Assembly: GCA_017854535.1 (NCBI GenBank)
Contig: JAFMHL010000002.1
Span: forward strand, 1 to 64,000
Length of the DNA: 64,000 nucleotides
From: Nitratireductor sp.
GTDB lineage: Bacteria > Pseudomonadota > Alphaproteobacteria > Rhizobiales > Rhizobiaceae
Reading direction: 5' to 3'
The notes under the pieces are model-generated. The model did no database searches. It had not been told where the DNA came from and saw only the letters and a program-made list of their open reading frames with translations. Each line of letters opens with the position of its first letter. Position 1 is the stretch's first letter. The position numbers and the translations under genes are program-made. Positions 43,085-53,297 of this stretch are shown piece after piece.

Positions 43085-43825
43085 CTATTCGCGGTTACCG
43101 AGGAATGAAAGTAGGAACATGAACATATTGATGAAGTTGAGGTATAGGCTCAAAGCACCCATAATCGCCGTGCGGCCCATCATGGTTTCATCATTTGCCA
43201 CATAGTCATACATCGATTTGATGCGCTGTGTGTCGTAAGCTGTAAGACCTGCAAAGATCAGAACACCAATTACAGAGATAACAAACTGCATTGCAGAAGA
43301 CTGCAAGAAAATGTTCACGACCATTGCGATGATCAGACCGAACAAGCCCATCATTAGGAATGAGCCCATGCCAGACAAGCTACGCTTGGTTGTGTAGCCG
43401 TATAGGCTCAACGCACCGAATGAAGCAGCTGTTACGAAGAACGTCTGAACAATGGATGCGCCAGTATAAACTAGGAAGATCGAAGAAATCGATACACCCA
43501 TCACCGCAGCAAAAGCCCAGAATGTCGCTTGAAGCGCTGGATAGCTAAGCTTGTTGACGCCAAAGGAAATTACCATAACGAACGCCAATGGGGCAAACAT
43601 CACAACCCATTTTAGCGGGCTGCCATACATCAATTGCATGAATGCAGGGTTATTGGCGGCATAGGTAGCCGTTCCAAGGGCAGCAACACCGGTTACACCC
43701 AATGCCAATGCCATATAGTTATAGACCCGCAGCATATATGAGCGAAGGCCCTGATCAATATCCGCCTGCGTCGCGCTTCCGGCAACGGTTCCCTGACGGA
43801 AAGGGTTGTCTCTATAGTCAGCCAT
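43085..43825 (-). CDS. Bax inhibitor-1/YccA family membrane protein
   Basis: A 246-residue protein with seven hydrophobic helices and the family features LGVTGVAALGTATYA and GVLIFAGLTAYDTQRIKSMYDY near the end (the conserved Asp-containing helix). Bacterial members act as pH-sensitive calcium leak channels or FtsH-linked membrane proteins. The start is ATG 43825. A strong terminator follows. It stands alone between the repeat region and the ABC genes. Confidence 0.95.
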   Translation of the reverse strand: MADYRDNPFRQGTVAGSATQADIDQGLRSYMLRVYNYMALALGVTGVAALGTATYAANNPAFMQLMYGSPLKWVVMFAPLAFVMVISFGVNKLSYPALQATFWAFAAVMGVSISSIFLVYTGASIVQTFFVTAASFGALSLYGYTTKRSLSGMGSFLMMGLFGLIIAMVVNIFLQSSAMQFVISVIGVLIFAGLTAYDTQRIKSMYDYVANDETMMGRTAIMGALSLYLNFINMFMFLLSFLGNRE

Positions 43826-43985
43826 GTATCAGTCTCCTCTTAAGGTGGCCCATACACTCCGGTTATTCGGCAGCATGGATTTTCATGGTTTGAAAAGAAT
43901 ATGATGATTCATTTCATCGCAATCAAGGGTTTCATGTACGATTTTATCAAATTTTTTATAACAACCCAAAACGTCGATTTTATGG

Positions 43986-46559
43986 TTAAAGTTCCCTTAA
44001 AACAGGCGCTGCCTTCTGACCAAGGATCCGCCAGGTCCCAATTAATCCAAAACCAACGGTCAAAACCAGCGCAACACCAATGGTTGCCGCGGCAACACTT
44101 GGAAGAAAACTATAGGGAAACTCCATGATTTGCGAAATAACAAACCATGCGGAAACCCCGCCAGCTAGCAAAGCAAAGATCGCTGTTGCAGCGCCTAACA
44201 GGGCATATTCATAGATAAAGGACCTCACAAGACGCCATCTTGTGGCTCCAAGGGTCTTTAAGACAACCGCATCATGCACCCTCGCGCGGTTTCCTGCGGC
44301 CAAAGCCCCGCCCAAAACCAGAATAGAGGATACAAGCGCAACAGAAGCTGCCGCACGAATAGCTGTCGCCAGTTGTGCAATTAAGCTATTGACCATATCC
44401 AGCGCTTCTTTGACGCGAACGCTGGTAACCGCTGGATAGGTTTTAGCCACCGCGCGAATTATCCCGCCATCACGCTCCTCCAAAGCATCGACTGACAAGC
44501 TGTCATCTAAGGTGAGCGTCGCCAAAAGCGAATGTGGTGCACCAGCAAATGTGTTGGGGGAAAACACCATTACGAAGTTGATTGCCAAAGATTCCCACTG
44601 AACAGCCCTCAACGAAGCGATTTCAGCAGTGATATTGCGCCCAAGTACATTAACAGTGACACTATCACCAACAGACAAGCCCAATTCTCCTGCTTCTTCA
44701 GCAGAAAAAGACACAAGCGGGGGACCATCATAATTGTCCGGCCACCATTCCCCTTCAGTTAACGTCGAATTCTCAGGTATGTTCTTGGCATAAGTTAATC
44801 CGCGATCACCGCGTAAGACCCATGCGCCTTCCGAACCAATCGCATATTGATCAGATGGAATACCTTTCAAAGATGTGATTCTGCCCCGCAACATAGGCAC
44901 AGAGAATATCTTTCCATCAGGTGCATTTTCCGCAAGCAAGGCCTCAAAATCCTGTTGTTCGTTGTTTTGAATATCAACAAAAAAGAAATCAGGTGCCCGC
45001 TCAGGCAAATTGCCCGAAACCTGCTGGCGCAAATTTCCGTCGATCAAAGCCAAAGCTACCAACAGAGCCAGCCCAAGACCCAGTGACAAAACCACTGACG
45101 GCGTTAGCGAACCTGGTCTGTGGATATTACCAACCGCCATACGCAAGCCCGCAGACTTGAAGCGCGGCGCTTTTCTCGCAAGATATTGAATAAACTGGGC
45201 CACAATCCGCAGCAATATAAAGGCAAAAACAATTGCCCCAATAAAGACAACTGCGATAAACCGATTTTCAGACAGATATATTGCCAATGCGATAAGCAAG
45301 ACAATGCAAACCCCGAGCGCCAATAGATAGGCCAGTTTAGGTAAACGCGAATTTCCTGCCTCTGTTTGTCCTCTGAACAAATCAGTCGCCGGAATTTCCC
45401 TGGCAACACCCAAAGGCCAGATGGCAAAAGCAAGAGCGGTTAAAACCCCATAAACTGCCCCAAGCCATAACGGAGCCCATTGAACAGCACTTGATTGAGG
45501 AAGGGGCAAAATACCTTCAAGCGCCCAACCAGCCAAAACTGGCATCAATGCGCCAAGACACATGCCCATGAGGATACCGCCAACTGAAATGATCAAGATT
45601 TGAAAAAGATAGGTTAGGAAAACCAAATTTCCCGGTGCGCCAAGGCTTTTAAAAGTGGCGATCACGGGCCTTTTGGTTTCAAGAAACGCTCGTACAGCAT
45701 TGGCAACACCAACCCCGCCAACAATAAGAGCTGTCAGCCCCACCAGCGTCAGAAAATCGGAAAAGCGCTCGATGTTTCGTGAAAGCGCTGGCGCGGCATT
45801 GTCACGCGATCTGATACGCCACCCTGCATTTGGAAAGTCATCTTTTGCTTCAGTGGTAAACTTGGAAACATTAGCCGCAGACGGATCATTCAGCTTAATC
45901 TTCCAAGCATTGGTAATCAAAGATCCGGGCTTCAAAAGATCAGCAGATATCAATCCTGCCTCACCGATCAACACCCTTGGACCAAATCCAAAATTTTCCC
46001 CAAGCCTATCCGGCTCATCGGCTATAACATCTTTTATGAGAAATTCTTTGGTGCCAACCACCAGCTTGTCACCGGGAGCAAGTTTTAAACGTTCGCCTAG
46101 TAACGCCTCAATCAGCACTTGATCATCCCCCAACGCATCAGCAGGCATTGACCCAGTTACACCCTCCAGCGTTCCAAACAATGGATAGGCCGTATCTACC
46201 GATTTCAATTCAATCAGAGTTTGGTCAGAGCCATCCGGCAAGCGACCCATCGCACGTAAGGTCGATGATTTACTGACAGAACCATATCCTTCAAGAAATT
46301 GTAGTTGCTCTGCCGAAATATCTTGCTGCACTAAGGAAACAGCGACATCGCCGCCAAGGATTTTTTGGCCTTCTTCACCAATTCCTTGGGTGATGGAACG
46401 AGCAACCGAGTTAACACCTGAGATAGCCGCAACCCCAAGAGCGATACAGGCAAGAAAAATATAAAACCCGCTCAAACCACCGCGAAGCTCGCGCAGCGCA
46501 AAGCGGATAGCAAGACGCAAAGAAGAAGGCGCTTGCTCTTCAGTCAAGGCGCCGCTCAT
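43986..46559 (-). CDS. FtsX-like ABC transporter permease (YbbP type)
   Basis: An 857-residue permease with an N-terminal helix and large periplasmic region, two FtsX domains and about ten helices in total. The opening is LAIRFALRELRGGLSGFYIFLACIALGVAAI, with ALIVGGVGVANAVRAFLETKRP as the first FtsX core and ALAAGNRARVHDAVVLKTLGATRWRL as the second. With the ATPase upstream (four-base overlap) and TesA-like esterase divergent, it forms the conserved ybbA-ybbP-tesA neighbourhood. It probably handles lipophilic compounds at the inner membrane. Confidence 0.95.
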   Translation of the reverse strand: MSGALTEEQAPSSLRLAIRFALRELRGGLSGFYIFLACIALGVAAISGVNSVARSITQGIGEEGQKILGGDVAVSLVQQDISAEQLQFLEGYGSVSKSSTLRAMGRLPDGSDQTLIELKSVDTAYPLFGTLEGVTGSMPADALGDDQVLIEALLGERLKLAPGDKLVVGTKEFLIKDVIADEPDRLGENFGFGPRVLIGEAGLISADLLKPGSLITNAWKIKLNDPSAANVSKFTTEAKDDFPNAGWRIRSRDNAAPALSRNIERFSDFLTLVGLTALIVGGVGVANAVRAFLETKRPVIATFKSLGAPGNLVFLTYLFQILIISVGGILMGMCLGALMPVLAGWALEGILPLPQSSAVQWAPLWLGAVYGVLTALAFAIWPLGVAREIPATDLFRGQTEAGNSRLPKLAYLLALGVCIVLLIALAIYLSENRFIAVVFIGAIVFAFILLRIVAQFIQYLARKAPRFKSAGLRMAVGNIHRPGSLTPSVVLSLGLGLALLVALALIDGNLRQQVSGNLPERAPDFFFVDIQNNEQQDFEALLAENAPDGKIFSVPMLRGRITSLKGIPSDQYAIGSEGAWVLRGDRGLTYAKNIPENSTLTEGEWWPDNYDGPPLVSFSAEEAGELGLSVGDSVTVNVLGRNITAEIASLRAVQWESLAINFVMVFSPNTFAGAPHSLLATLTLDDSLSVDALEERDGGIIRAVAKTYPAVTSVRVKEALDMVNSLIAQLATAIRAAASVALVSSILVLGGALAAGNRARVHDAVVLKTLGATRWRLVRSFIYEYALLGAATAIFALLAGGVSAWFVISQIMEFPYSFLPSVAAATIGVALVLTVGFGLIGTWRILGQKAAPVLREL

Positions 46560-47299
46560 TGGGCTGCCTTTCCTGCAACGCTGCGGCTTTCCTCTTCAGA
46601 CAAAATAAGGCCAGAGGAAACTCGAACCATGCGGTCACATTGCGCCGCGAGTTTGGGATCATGGGTCACCAAAAGCAGCGTTGTTCCGCGTTCTTTTTGT
46701 TTGGCAAACAAGAGTTCAGCGATTTGATCGCCCGTTTGTTTATCAAGATTGCCTGTCGGCTCATCGGCAACAAGTAGTTTGGGTGATGGCGCTAAAGCGC
46801 GTGCAATGGCTACCCTTTGCTGTTCACCGCCAGACATTTGTCCAGGATAATGGTCAAGGCGCTCACCAAGACCCACAGCTTTCAATTCGTCAGCAGCGCG
46901 ATCAAAAGCATCGTCCATACCTGCCAATTCAAGAGGGACTGCAACATTTTCCAGTGCCGTCATATTTGGAATAAGATGAAAAGACTGAAACACGATGCCA
47001 ATATTGCGTCCACGAAATCTGGCAAGATCATCTTCAGATTTTTGTGTTAGCCCCTCACCTGCGACCTCAACGACGCCGCTGTCAGCGCGTTCCAATCCGC
47101 CCAAAACCATCAACAGCGTGGACTTGCCTGATCCTGAAGGACCCACAATACCAACCGACTGGCCCAGGGGTACATCCAGATCAATGCCCTTGAGAACGTG
47201 AACTTTTGAAGCGCCACTACCAAGGGTCAAATGCACATCTCTAAGATGAATTGCCGGAGTGGATGGATTTGAGTTTTTGTTAATGTCTTTGTTGGCCAC
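46556..47299 (-). CDS. ABC transporter ATP-binding protein (YbbA/LolD type)
   Basis: A 247-residue ATPase. Walker A is [17 protein letters not shown] near residue 50, the signature is [16 protein letters not shown] near 158, and Walker B is [13 protein letters not shown] near 177. It belongs to the MacB/LolD group that powers FtsX-type permeases. The ATG is at 47299, 190 bases from the divergent esterase. Confidence 0.95.
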   Translation of the reverse strand: MANKDINKNSNPSTPAIHLRDVHLTLGSGASKVHVLKGIDLDVPLGQSVGIVGPSGSGKSTLLMVLGGLERADSGVVEVAGEGLTQKSEDDLARFRGRNIGIVFQSFHLIPNMTALENVAVPLELAGMDDAFDRAADELKAVGLGERLDHYPGQMSGGEQQRVAIARALAPSPKLLVADEPTGNLDKQTGDQIAELLFAKQKERGTTLLLVTHDPKLAAQCDRMVRVSSGLILSEEESRSVAGKAAQ

Positions 47300-47491
47300 G
47301 ACGGCTCCATAATTCTTATAGGTTTATTGAAAGCCAAAAAAGTTCACAAAATGCGAAAACTGGCTATTGGGTGGATGAAGGGTTACAAACTTGAAATACG
47401 CTGCACTTGAATATGGGTTCTCCTTACCCGATATCAAACATCTATATGATTTTAAGTTAACTAATGAACACCCTGCAAATTGAGAAGCCCC

Positions 47492-48163
47492 ATGTCACGT
47501 GAAAATCTTGTAATGAAAGCATCTATTGGCATTTCAAAATTGCTTCTGATTGGCTGCATGCTAATGTCGCTCACCCATCTTGCTAGGGCAGACACGAAGC
47601 CGGACCAACTTGAAATCGCCTTTCTCGGCGATAGTATTACCGCCGGCTATGGCTTGAATCCCGGTGAAGCCTTTCCAGAACTCATTGCTCAAAAACTTCA
47701 GGAAAAGGGAACAAGCATCAATTTGATAAATGCCGGCGTTTCTGGTGATACGACCACGGGCGGTTTGGCTCGCCTTGCTTGGTCGATTCCTGATAGTGTT
47801 GATGGTGTCGTCTTAGAGCTTGGCGCGAATGACGCTCTGCGCGGCATTCCAGTGGAGCAGGCTGAGAAAAACTTGGATAAGATCATCACTCAATTGAAAA
47901 ATCGCGGCATCCCCGTATTGCTTACCGGCATGCGATCTCCCCCTAATATGGGAGACCAATATGAAACCGCCTTCAATAACATCTACCCGAAATTGGCTGA
48001 AAAACATGATTTACTATTTTACGACTTTATATTGGAAGGCGTAGCGGCAGATCCAGCGCTCAACCAAAGCGACGGCATTCATCCAAACCCTGAAGGGTCA
48101 AAGGTAATTGCCAATAATTTCTTTCCTGTCGTGGAGCAGTTTCTCGCAACGTTAAAACAATAG
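47492..48163 (+). CDS. Arylesterase / lysophospholipase-like SGNH hydrolase (TesA type)
   Basis: An exported SGNH hydrolase of about 223 residues. The signal peptide ends near LTHLARA. Block I is AFLGDSITAGYGL (nucleophile Ser), block II carries NAGVSGDTTTGGLARL, block III is LELGANDALRGIP (Asn), and block V is DGIHPNPEGSKVIA (Asp and His). It is divergent from the YbbA/YbbP-type genes. ATG 47492 is used; ATG 47513 is possible. Confidence 0.93.
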   Translation: MSRENLVMKASIGISKLLLIGCMLMSLTHLARADTKPDQLEIAFLGDSITAGYGLNPGEAFPELIAQKLQEKGTSINLINAGVSGDTTTGGLARLAWSIPDSVDGVVLELGANDALRGIPVEQAEKNLDKIITQLKNRGIPVLLTGMRSPPNMGDQYETAFNNIYPKLAEKHDLLFYDFILEGVAADPALNQSDGIHPNPEGSKVIANNFFPVVEQFLATLKQ

Positions 48164-48184
48164 GCGGATAGTGGGGGGTAAAAA

Positions 48185-48733
48185 GTGCCGAGGCTATTTT
48201 GCGCTCTTAAAATTCCAGGAAGTCTTAGTCTTCAACTATCCATGATCAAAGGCGGGCTATCGGGCGCGCGTTGGATTGAACCTGGTGACTATCATATTAC
48301 GCTTGGCTTTTTTGGGGATATGAACCGAGAAACCGCCAATGATATCGCCCTTTCCCTATCTCGAATAACGCAGCCTGAACTGACCCTTGAAGTTGACCGC
48401 CTTGACATTTTTGGCAAAAGCAAACCCCGCGCATTGATCGCCCACATCAAATCCAACACGTCATTGAATGAACTGCACAGTGAAATTGAATGGATGGCAA
48501 AGCAGCTTGGCATCACCCCAGACAAGAGAAAATTCTTACCTCACATCACCCTGGCTCGCTTAAAAGGAACAACGCCGCTAGAGCTGGCAGGTTTCATCAC
48601 CGCTCGTGGCGGATTTTATTCCGCCCCATTTGTGTCGCATGAACTTGTACTGATGTCCTCAAAAGATTCCATTGGCGGTGGCCCCTATGTCACTGAGGCC
48701 CACTACCCGTTACAAAACCAAATGATTAGATAA
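48185..48733 (+). CDS. thpR: RNA 2',3'-cyclic phosphodiesterase
   Basis: A 182-residue 2H phosphoesterase. The two HxT motifs are YHITLGFFGD near residue 38 and LPHITLARLKG near 120. It starts at GTG 48185 (PRLFCALKIPGSL follows), supported by a G-rich ribosome binding site. The enzyme opens 2',3'-cyclic phosphates in RNA. It lies 20 bases after the TesA-like gene, in the same direction. Confidence 0.92.
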   Translation: MPRLFCALKIPGSLSLQLSMIKGGLSGARWIEPGDYHITLGFFGDMNRETANDIALSLSRITQPELTLEVDRLDIFGKSKPRALIAHIKSNTSLNELHSEIEWMAKQLGITPDKRKFLPHITLARLKGTTPLELAGFITARGGFYSAPFVSHELVLMSSKDSIGGGPYVTEAHYPLQNQMIR

Positions 48734-48748
48734 GCAAGGAGCAAATAA

Positions 48749-49039
48749 TTGGCAGATAAGCTAACCCAAGAAGAGCGCATAGTAGCATTGGCAAAGCTGC
48801 CTGAATGGAAAATGGTTGAGGACCGAGACGCCATTATTCGTCAGTTCAAATTTCCAAACTTCAACGCAGCGTTCGCTTTTATGACAAAAGTCGCAATGTT
48901 AGCTGAAAAAATCGCTCACCATCCAGAGTGGTCCAATGTCTACAATAGAGTTGAGGTAATTTTGACCACCCACGATGCCAAAGGCATTACTGCCTTGGAT
49001 GTTAAAATGGCTGAATTCATGGATGCCAATGCCGCCTGA
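48749..49039 (+). CDS. 4a-hydroxytetrahydrobiopterin dehydratase family protein
   Basis: A 96-residue pterin-4a-carbinolamine dehydratase-like protein. The active-site region is FMTKVAMLAEKIAHHPEWSNVYNRVEVILTTHD, with the conserved His-His-Pro. The start is TTG 48749, seven bases after AAGGAG; no ATG is in frame nearby. No phenylalanine hydroxylase gene is close, so its role may be in pterin cofactor recycling or another process. Confidence 0.92.
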   Translation: MADKLTQEERIVALAKLPEWKMVEDRDAIIRQFKFPNFNAAFAFMTKVAMLAEKIAHHPEWSNVYNRVEVILTTHDAKGITALDVKMAEFMDANAA

Positions 49040-49100
49040 TTTGAGCCAACAATATTGCAGGAAGCCGCATAGCTCAACATATTATGGCTAGGAGGGCAAT

Positions 49101-49514
49101 ATGACCGCTATTAAAAACAAGATCCTTGAGGGAGAAATCCTCTCTGGAGCCGAAGAAAAAGCAAAGGCCAACGAAACAAAGGTGCGCAGCAGCTTTTGGA
49201 AAACAATGGCAAAGGCAGCCGACAAAGTTCCCTTTGTGGAGGAGTTGGTGGCGTCATATTATTGCGCCCTCGATCCCAACACCCCAACCCGTGTAAGAGC
49301 CATCCTTTTGGCAGCCCTTGCCTATTTCGTGCTGCCGCTCGATACCATTCCAGATTTTATCATCGGCTTCGGCTTTACCGACGATATGGCGGTCTTGGGC
49401 GCGGTAATTGCATCGATAAGAGGCAATATCCAAGAAAAACACACAGATTTGGCCCGTTCCAAACTTGCAAGCCTGAAAGAGATGTCCGAAAAGCCTGACA
49501 GCGAAACAGCTTAG
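49101..49514 (+). CDS. YkvA/DUF1232 family protein
   Basis: A 137-residue protein with the DUF1232 core PTRVRAILLAALAYFVLPLDTIPDFIIGFGFTDD near residues 62-95. It is a small membrane-associated protein with one or two hydrophobic segments. A good AGGAGGG precedes ATG 49101. Function is unknown. Confidence 0.9.
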   Translation: MTAIKNKILEGEILSGAEEKAKANETKVRSSFWKTMAKAADKVPFVEELVASYYCALDPNTPTRVRAILLAALAYFVLPLDTIPDFIIGFGFTDDMAVLGAVIASIRGNIQEKHTDLARSKLASLKEMSEKPDSETA

Positions 49515-49533
49515 CAATGCAGGAAACCAAACC

Positions 49534-50163
49534 ATGGTCATCGTCTCAAACATGGGTTCAAAAGCCCCAAGAGGGTATTTTGGCATCGGCGTTGAAGGCG
49601 TTTCCAAACCTATGAACTTTGGCAATTTGTCACGATCTGCCCATGGGTTTGGTGCCAGTTTTGTTTTTACCGTTTCGCCGGGAAAACGCATTCAAAAACC
49701 AAAATCTGACACGGCAGCATCTAGCGAGCATATGCCATGGTACAATTATGATGCTCCAGGCGATTTGGTCCTGCCAAACGATTGCCGACTGATTGGCATG
49801 GAACTGACAGAAGACGCTATTGAGCTTCCAAGTTTTCGCCATCCTTCAAAGGCGGCTTATGTGCTGGGGCCAGAAGGGGGATCCCTTTCGCCAGAAATGG
49901 TTTCCCGCTGCGAGTTTGTTGTCAAAATTCCCATCCATATCTGCGTCAACCTTGCCATGGCTGGCGCTGTCATCATGTATGACCGGATGATCTCCCTAGG
50001 CCGATTTGCTGAGCGGCCAGTCCATGTGGGCGGCCCTAAAATGGGACGGCCTGAACCCGTCTACGGAAAACCTTGGTTTGAAGGCGGAAAACGCATGGAT
50101 GGCGACAAAGGCCGCACCCGCACGGTAGATGGCTTGGAAGACCGGCGCCTCAAAAAAGACTGA
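49534..50163 (+). CDS. RNA methyltransferase, TrmH/SpoU (SPOUT) family
   Basis: A 209-residue SPOUT methyltransferase. Motif 1 is KPMNFGNLSRSAHGFGASFVF, motif 2 is AAYVLGPEGGSLSPEMVSRCE, and motif 3 is IPIHICVNLAMAGAVIMYDR, in order. The substrate (tRNA or rRNA ribose) is not resolved. AGGAAA precedes ATG 49534; ATG 49552 (MGSKAPRGYFGI) is possible. The C-terminal 60 residues are basic and may bind RNA. Confidence 0.9.
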   Translation: MVIVSNMGSKAPRGYFGIGVEGVSKPMNFGNLSRSAHGFGASFVFTVSPGKRIQKPKSDTAASSEHMPWYNYDAPGDLVLPNDCRLIGMELTEDAIELPSFRHPSKAAYVLGPEGGSLSPEMVSRCEFVVKIPIHICVNLAMAGAVIMYDRMISLGRFAERPVHVGGPKMGRPEPVYGKPWFEGGKRMDGDKGRTRTVDGLEDRRLKKD

Positions 50164-50472
50164 CAAAAATCAAGCATTACTTGGTTAGCCAAAATCTCGC
50201 CTAATTTTTCTGGTTTTGATGATTTCCGCAGAGTTATCGCAAAAAACAGTGGTTTTTTTGACATTTTTTAAAATTGTTCACGCTTTGGTAAGGGAAATTA
50301 AAGCATGTTCAAAGGGAGTTGAACGCTGCTTGATAGCGTCAGCAATAAAAATTTAAACCAGTTGTTGGGTGACCAATAGGTTTTGGAACCCGATAACAGA
50401 ATGCAAAATGACCGGCTCCAACGGTATCAAGGGATACACAAAGGGCCAATAACAACCAGGAAATGACGCAAG
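50164..50472. promoter_or_regulatory. Gene-free region before ialB
   Basis: About 310 AT-rich bases without a credible gene. A small dyad GTTCAA-AGGGAG-TTGAAC lies at 50307-50324 and might be an operator for the ialB gene. Nothing further was recognised. Confidence 0.3.
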
Positions 50473-51024
50473 ATGATGAAAATACTATCCGCCAAAACCC
50501 TTGCGGCACCCTTGATGGGGCTGGCAATAACCCTCGCCGCAACAACATTCTCCGTTGATATCGCTGCAGCGCAGGCACCAACACAAATCAAGCAAAACAG
50601 TGCTTGGGGATCGTTCAGTTATCAAGGCAGCGATGGCAAGGTTTGCTATGTGCTCTCTATTCCTACACAAAAAAGTCCTTCTGAAATCGGCGGTCGTGCC
50701 GTTGATCATGGGGATGTGTTCTTCATGCTTGCCCAGCATCCGGGCCAAAATGTTCGCCTCGAGCCACAGTTTACCGCTGGATATCCGTTTCAGGAAAACA
50801 GCAAAGTGGTTCTCGATGTAGATGGAAAGAAATTTTCCATGTTCACCAAGGGACAAAATGCTTGGCTTGAAAATCCGGCCGAAGAAGCTGCAGTTGTGGC
50901 AGCGATGAAAGCTGGAGCAAAAATGAGTGTTGCGGCTGCATCGCGCCGTGGCACACAGACAAGCTATAACTATTCTCTTTCAGGTGTAACCGCATCTATC
51001 AGCGATATCAGCTCCTGTAAGTAA
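50473..51024 (+). CDS. Invasion-associated locus B (IalB) family protein
   Basis: An exported protein of 183 residues with a signal peptide (TLAAPLMGLAITLAATTFSVDIAAAQA). It has the IalB domain, including SAWGSFSYQGSDGKVCYVLSIPTQK and KFSMFTKGQNAWLENPAEEAAVVAAMKAGA. IalB is named from Bartonella invasion, but homologues occur throughout alphaproteobacteria, so no pathogenic role should be read into it. Followed by a strong terminator and rlmN, a usual neighbour. Confidence 0.93.
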   Translation: MMKILSAKTLAAPLMGLAITLAATTFSVDIAAAQAPTQIKQNSAWGSFSYQGSDGKVCYVLSIPTQKSPSEIGGRAVDHGDVFFMLAQHPGQNVRLEPQFTAGYPFQENSKVVLDVDGKKFSMFTKGQNAWLENPAEEAAVVAAMKAGAKMSVAAASRRGTQTSYNYSLSGVTASISDISSCK

Positions 51025-51044
51025 TCAGGCATATCGAAATATTT

Positions 51045-51082
51045 AAACCGGATTTTCAGTTGCGCTGAAAGTCCGGTTTTTT
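51045..51082 (+). terminator. Intrinsic terminator after ialB
   Basis: AAACCGGA and TCCGGTTT pair, with an inner TTCAG/CTGAA stem and a short loop, followed by T residues. Confidence 0.9.
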
Positions 51083-51156
51083 CTTGCGTCCAAACAAGTG
51101 CTTTTTTTGTTGCTTCGTGATAAACGCATCGCAATTATTTTTTTTGGGAAAACGCT

Positions 51157-52413
51157 ATGGCTGTTTCAATCGACATGACCAACCCTGACACGCGCCCGAA
51201 ATCACCCTTGATTTCAGGTCTCACAGGCATGGATGACAGCAAGAAGCCGCTGGTGGGTTTAACGCGTCCCAAATTGGCGCAAGCCTTGGTAGAAGCAGGA
51301 ATTCCTGAAAAACAAGCCCGTATGCGCGCCTCACAAATCTGGCATTGGCTTTATATCAGAGGCGTCTCTGATTTTGCTTCCATGAGCAATATCGGCAAGG
51401 AATTACGCACTGACCTTGCCACAAAATTCTCGATAGCCCGCCCTGAAATCATTGAGGAACAAATCTCCAATGATGGCACCCGCAAATGGCTGATGCGATT
51501 TCCGCCGCGCGGCGCTGGCAAGCCCGTTGATATCGAAACGGTTTATATCCCAGAAGAAGGACGCGGAACACTCTGCATTTCTTCACAAGTCGGCTGCACC
51601 CTCACTTGCACCTTCTGCCATACCGGCACGCAGAAATTAGTGCGTAATTTGACCTCGGAAGAAGTTCTTGCTCAGTTATTGGTGGCTAGAGATCGTCTTG
51701 GAGACTGGCCGGACAAAGACACGCCCATGGGGGCGATTGTGCCATCCGAAGGGCGTAAAGTTTCCAACATCGTGATGATGGGCATGGGCGAGCCATTATA
51801 TAATTTCGAAAATGTCAAAGATGCGCTTTTGATCGCTTCTGACAGCGATGGCATTGCCCTTTCGAAGCGTCGCATAACGCTTTCGACCTCAGGCGTTGTG
51901 CCATTCATTCAAAAAACCGGCGAAGACATCGGTTGTGCATTAGCAATCTCGCTCCACGCGGTGAATGACGAATTGCGCGATGTGTTGGTGCCGATCAATA
52001 AGAAATACCCGCTGGCTGAATTGCTGGATGCCTGCCGCAATTATCCAGGCGCAACCAATGCCCGCCGCATCACCTTCGAATATGTGATGCTTAAAGGGGT
52101 TAACGATAGTCTTGCCGATGCAAAAGAACTGGTTCGCTTATTGAAAGGCATTCCAGCCAAGATCAATTTGATCCCGTTCAATAAATGGCCGGGCTCTGAC
52201 TATGAATGCTCCAGCTGGGAACAGATCGAAAAATTCGCCGACTTCATCAATGACAATGGCTATGCGTCTCCTATCCGCACGCCCCGTGGCAGCGATATTC
52301 TTGCCGCCTGTGGCCAGTTGAAATCCGAGTCTGAACGGATGAAGAAAAAAGATCGCGATGAATTGGAAAAACTCGCTTACGAAGCGATGATGATCGCTGG
52401 ACATGGAGAGTAA
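51157..52413 (+). CDS. rlmN: Dual-specificity RNA methyltransferase RlmN
   Basis: RlmN methylates A2503 of 23S rRNA and A37 of certain tRNAs at C2 by radical SAM chemistry. The cluster motif is [14 protein letters not shown] near residue 150, with GEPLYNF near 211. The second catalytic Cys, which carries the methyl group, is in [12 protein letters not shown] near residue 388. The 418-residue length is a little longer than average because of an N-terminal extension. The next gene starts directly after the stop (TAAATG). Confidence 0.96.
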   Translation: MAVSIDMTNPDTRPKSPLISGLTGMDDSKKPLVGLTRPKLAQALVEAGIPEKQARMRASQIWHWLYIRGVSDFASMSNIGKELRTDLATKFSIARPEIIEEQISNDGTRKWLMRFPPRGAGKPVDIETVYIPEEGRGTLCISSQVGCTLTCTFCHTGTQKLVRNLTSEEVLAQLLVARDRLGDWPDKDTPMGAIVPSEGRKVSNIVMMGMGEPLYNFENVKDALLIASDSDGIALSKRRITLSTSGVVPFIQKTGEDIGCALAISLHAVNDELRDVLVPINKKYPLAELLDACRNYPGATNARRITFEYVMLKGVNDSLADAKELVRLLKGIPAKINLIPFNKWPGSDYECSSWEQIEKFADFINDNGYASPIRTPRGSDILAACGQLKSESERMKKKDRDELEKLAYEAMMIAGHGE

Positions 52414-52917
52414 ATGCAGCTCATCGGTCATTTCATCGTTAGGCTGATCGCCATCTTCTTCGGCTTGCTGGTCGCCATGCTGGCTTCGAGCATCTTTCTC
52501 TCCTTTGGGATTTTCAATGATGCCTTCAACGCGTTTTTCGCTGATTTGAGCTTGACGTTTAACGGTGATCCCTATGTTGCCGAGGAAATGGGTGACTTAG
52601 GAACAGCGCTGGTGATCATCATCGGCTTCTTCTCCAGTTTCTATGTGGCCGGATTGGCGGCAATGCCTACAACCATTGCAATAGCCATCGCGGAACTGAT
52701 GCGCTGGCAGTCGATGACGATCAATCTGGTGTTGGGCGGCCTCGTTGCGCTGGTAACAGGCCTAACGGTTTTTGCTGCTGACCTTGAGGGCCTGCCCTCC
52801 GACGGAACTTTAGTGGTTCTTTTAGCGACAGGTTTTATTGGCGGGTTTTTCTATTGGCTGATCGCTGGGCGCAGCGCTGGTAACTGGTTAGAAACAAAAT
52901 CAACGGTGCAATCATGA
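52414..52917 (+). CDS. Hypothetical four-helix membrane protein
   Basis: A 167-residue protein with four hydrophobic helices (about 5-32, 63-90, 102-122 and 133-152) and short loops rich in Asp/Glu. I recognise no family. The ATG follows the rlmN stop without a gap, and its stop overlaps the VOC gene by four bases, so the three genes are translated in series. Conservation in relatives would be needed to suggest a role. Confidence 0.8.
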   Translation: MQLIGHFIVRLIAIFFGLLVAMLASSIFLSFGIFNDAFNAFFADLSLTFNGDPYVAEEMGDLGTALVIIIGFFSSFYVAGLAAMPTTIAIAIAELMRWQSMTINLVLGGLVALVTGLTVFAADLEGLPSDGTLVVLLATGFIGGFFYWLIAGRSAGNWLETKSTVQS

Positions 52918-53297
52918 TTGTTCCAATTTTCAGTTGCGATGACAGTTTAAAGGCAACAAAATTTTATGTTGAGGCTTTGGGTTTTAACTTCGTCGCCCGT
53001 TATCAACCCGATGAAAATCTAAACGATCCTGCCTATGTCACTATAGCCTTAAACGACAACCACCTTCATCTAACTTCTTTTCCCGCCAGCCAAGGCAGCG
53101 GAAAAATGGCTTATGTTTACTATGATGATCCTCAAGAGGTTGATGCGTTGTATGAACGGATCAAGAATAGAACTGATTTGATCATAAATGTGCCTGCCGT
53201 AAATCAGTCTTGGGGCATTCGAGAGCTTGGCATTACTGATCCTTTTGGCAACAAGTTGACTTTTGGTGCAGACGTTACTGCTAGCCCCGCTCGGTAA
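52914..53297 (+). CDS. VOC superfamily (glyoxalase/bleomycin-resistance-like) protein
   Basis: A 127-residue protein with the paired beta-alpha-beta-beta-beta fold pattern: IVPIFSCDDSLKATKFYVEALGFNFVARY, then NHLHLTSFPAS with a metal-site His. The second half reads AYVYYDDPQEVDALYERI and ends RELGITDPFGNKLTFG with the usual Glu/Asp. The activity is not predictable. It overlaps the convergent LysE gene by 17 bases. Confidence 0.88.
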   Translation: MIVPIFSCDDSLKATKFYVEALGFNFVARYQPDENLNDPAYVTIALNDNHLHLTSFPASQGSGKMAYVYYDDPQEVDALYERIKNRTDLIINVPAVNQSWGIRELGITDPFGNKLTFGADVTASPAR

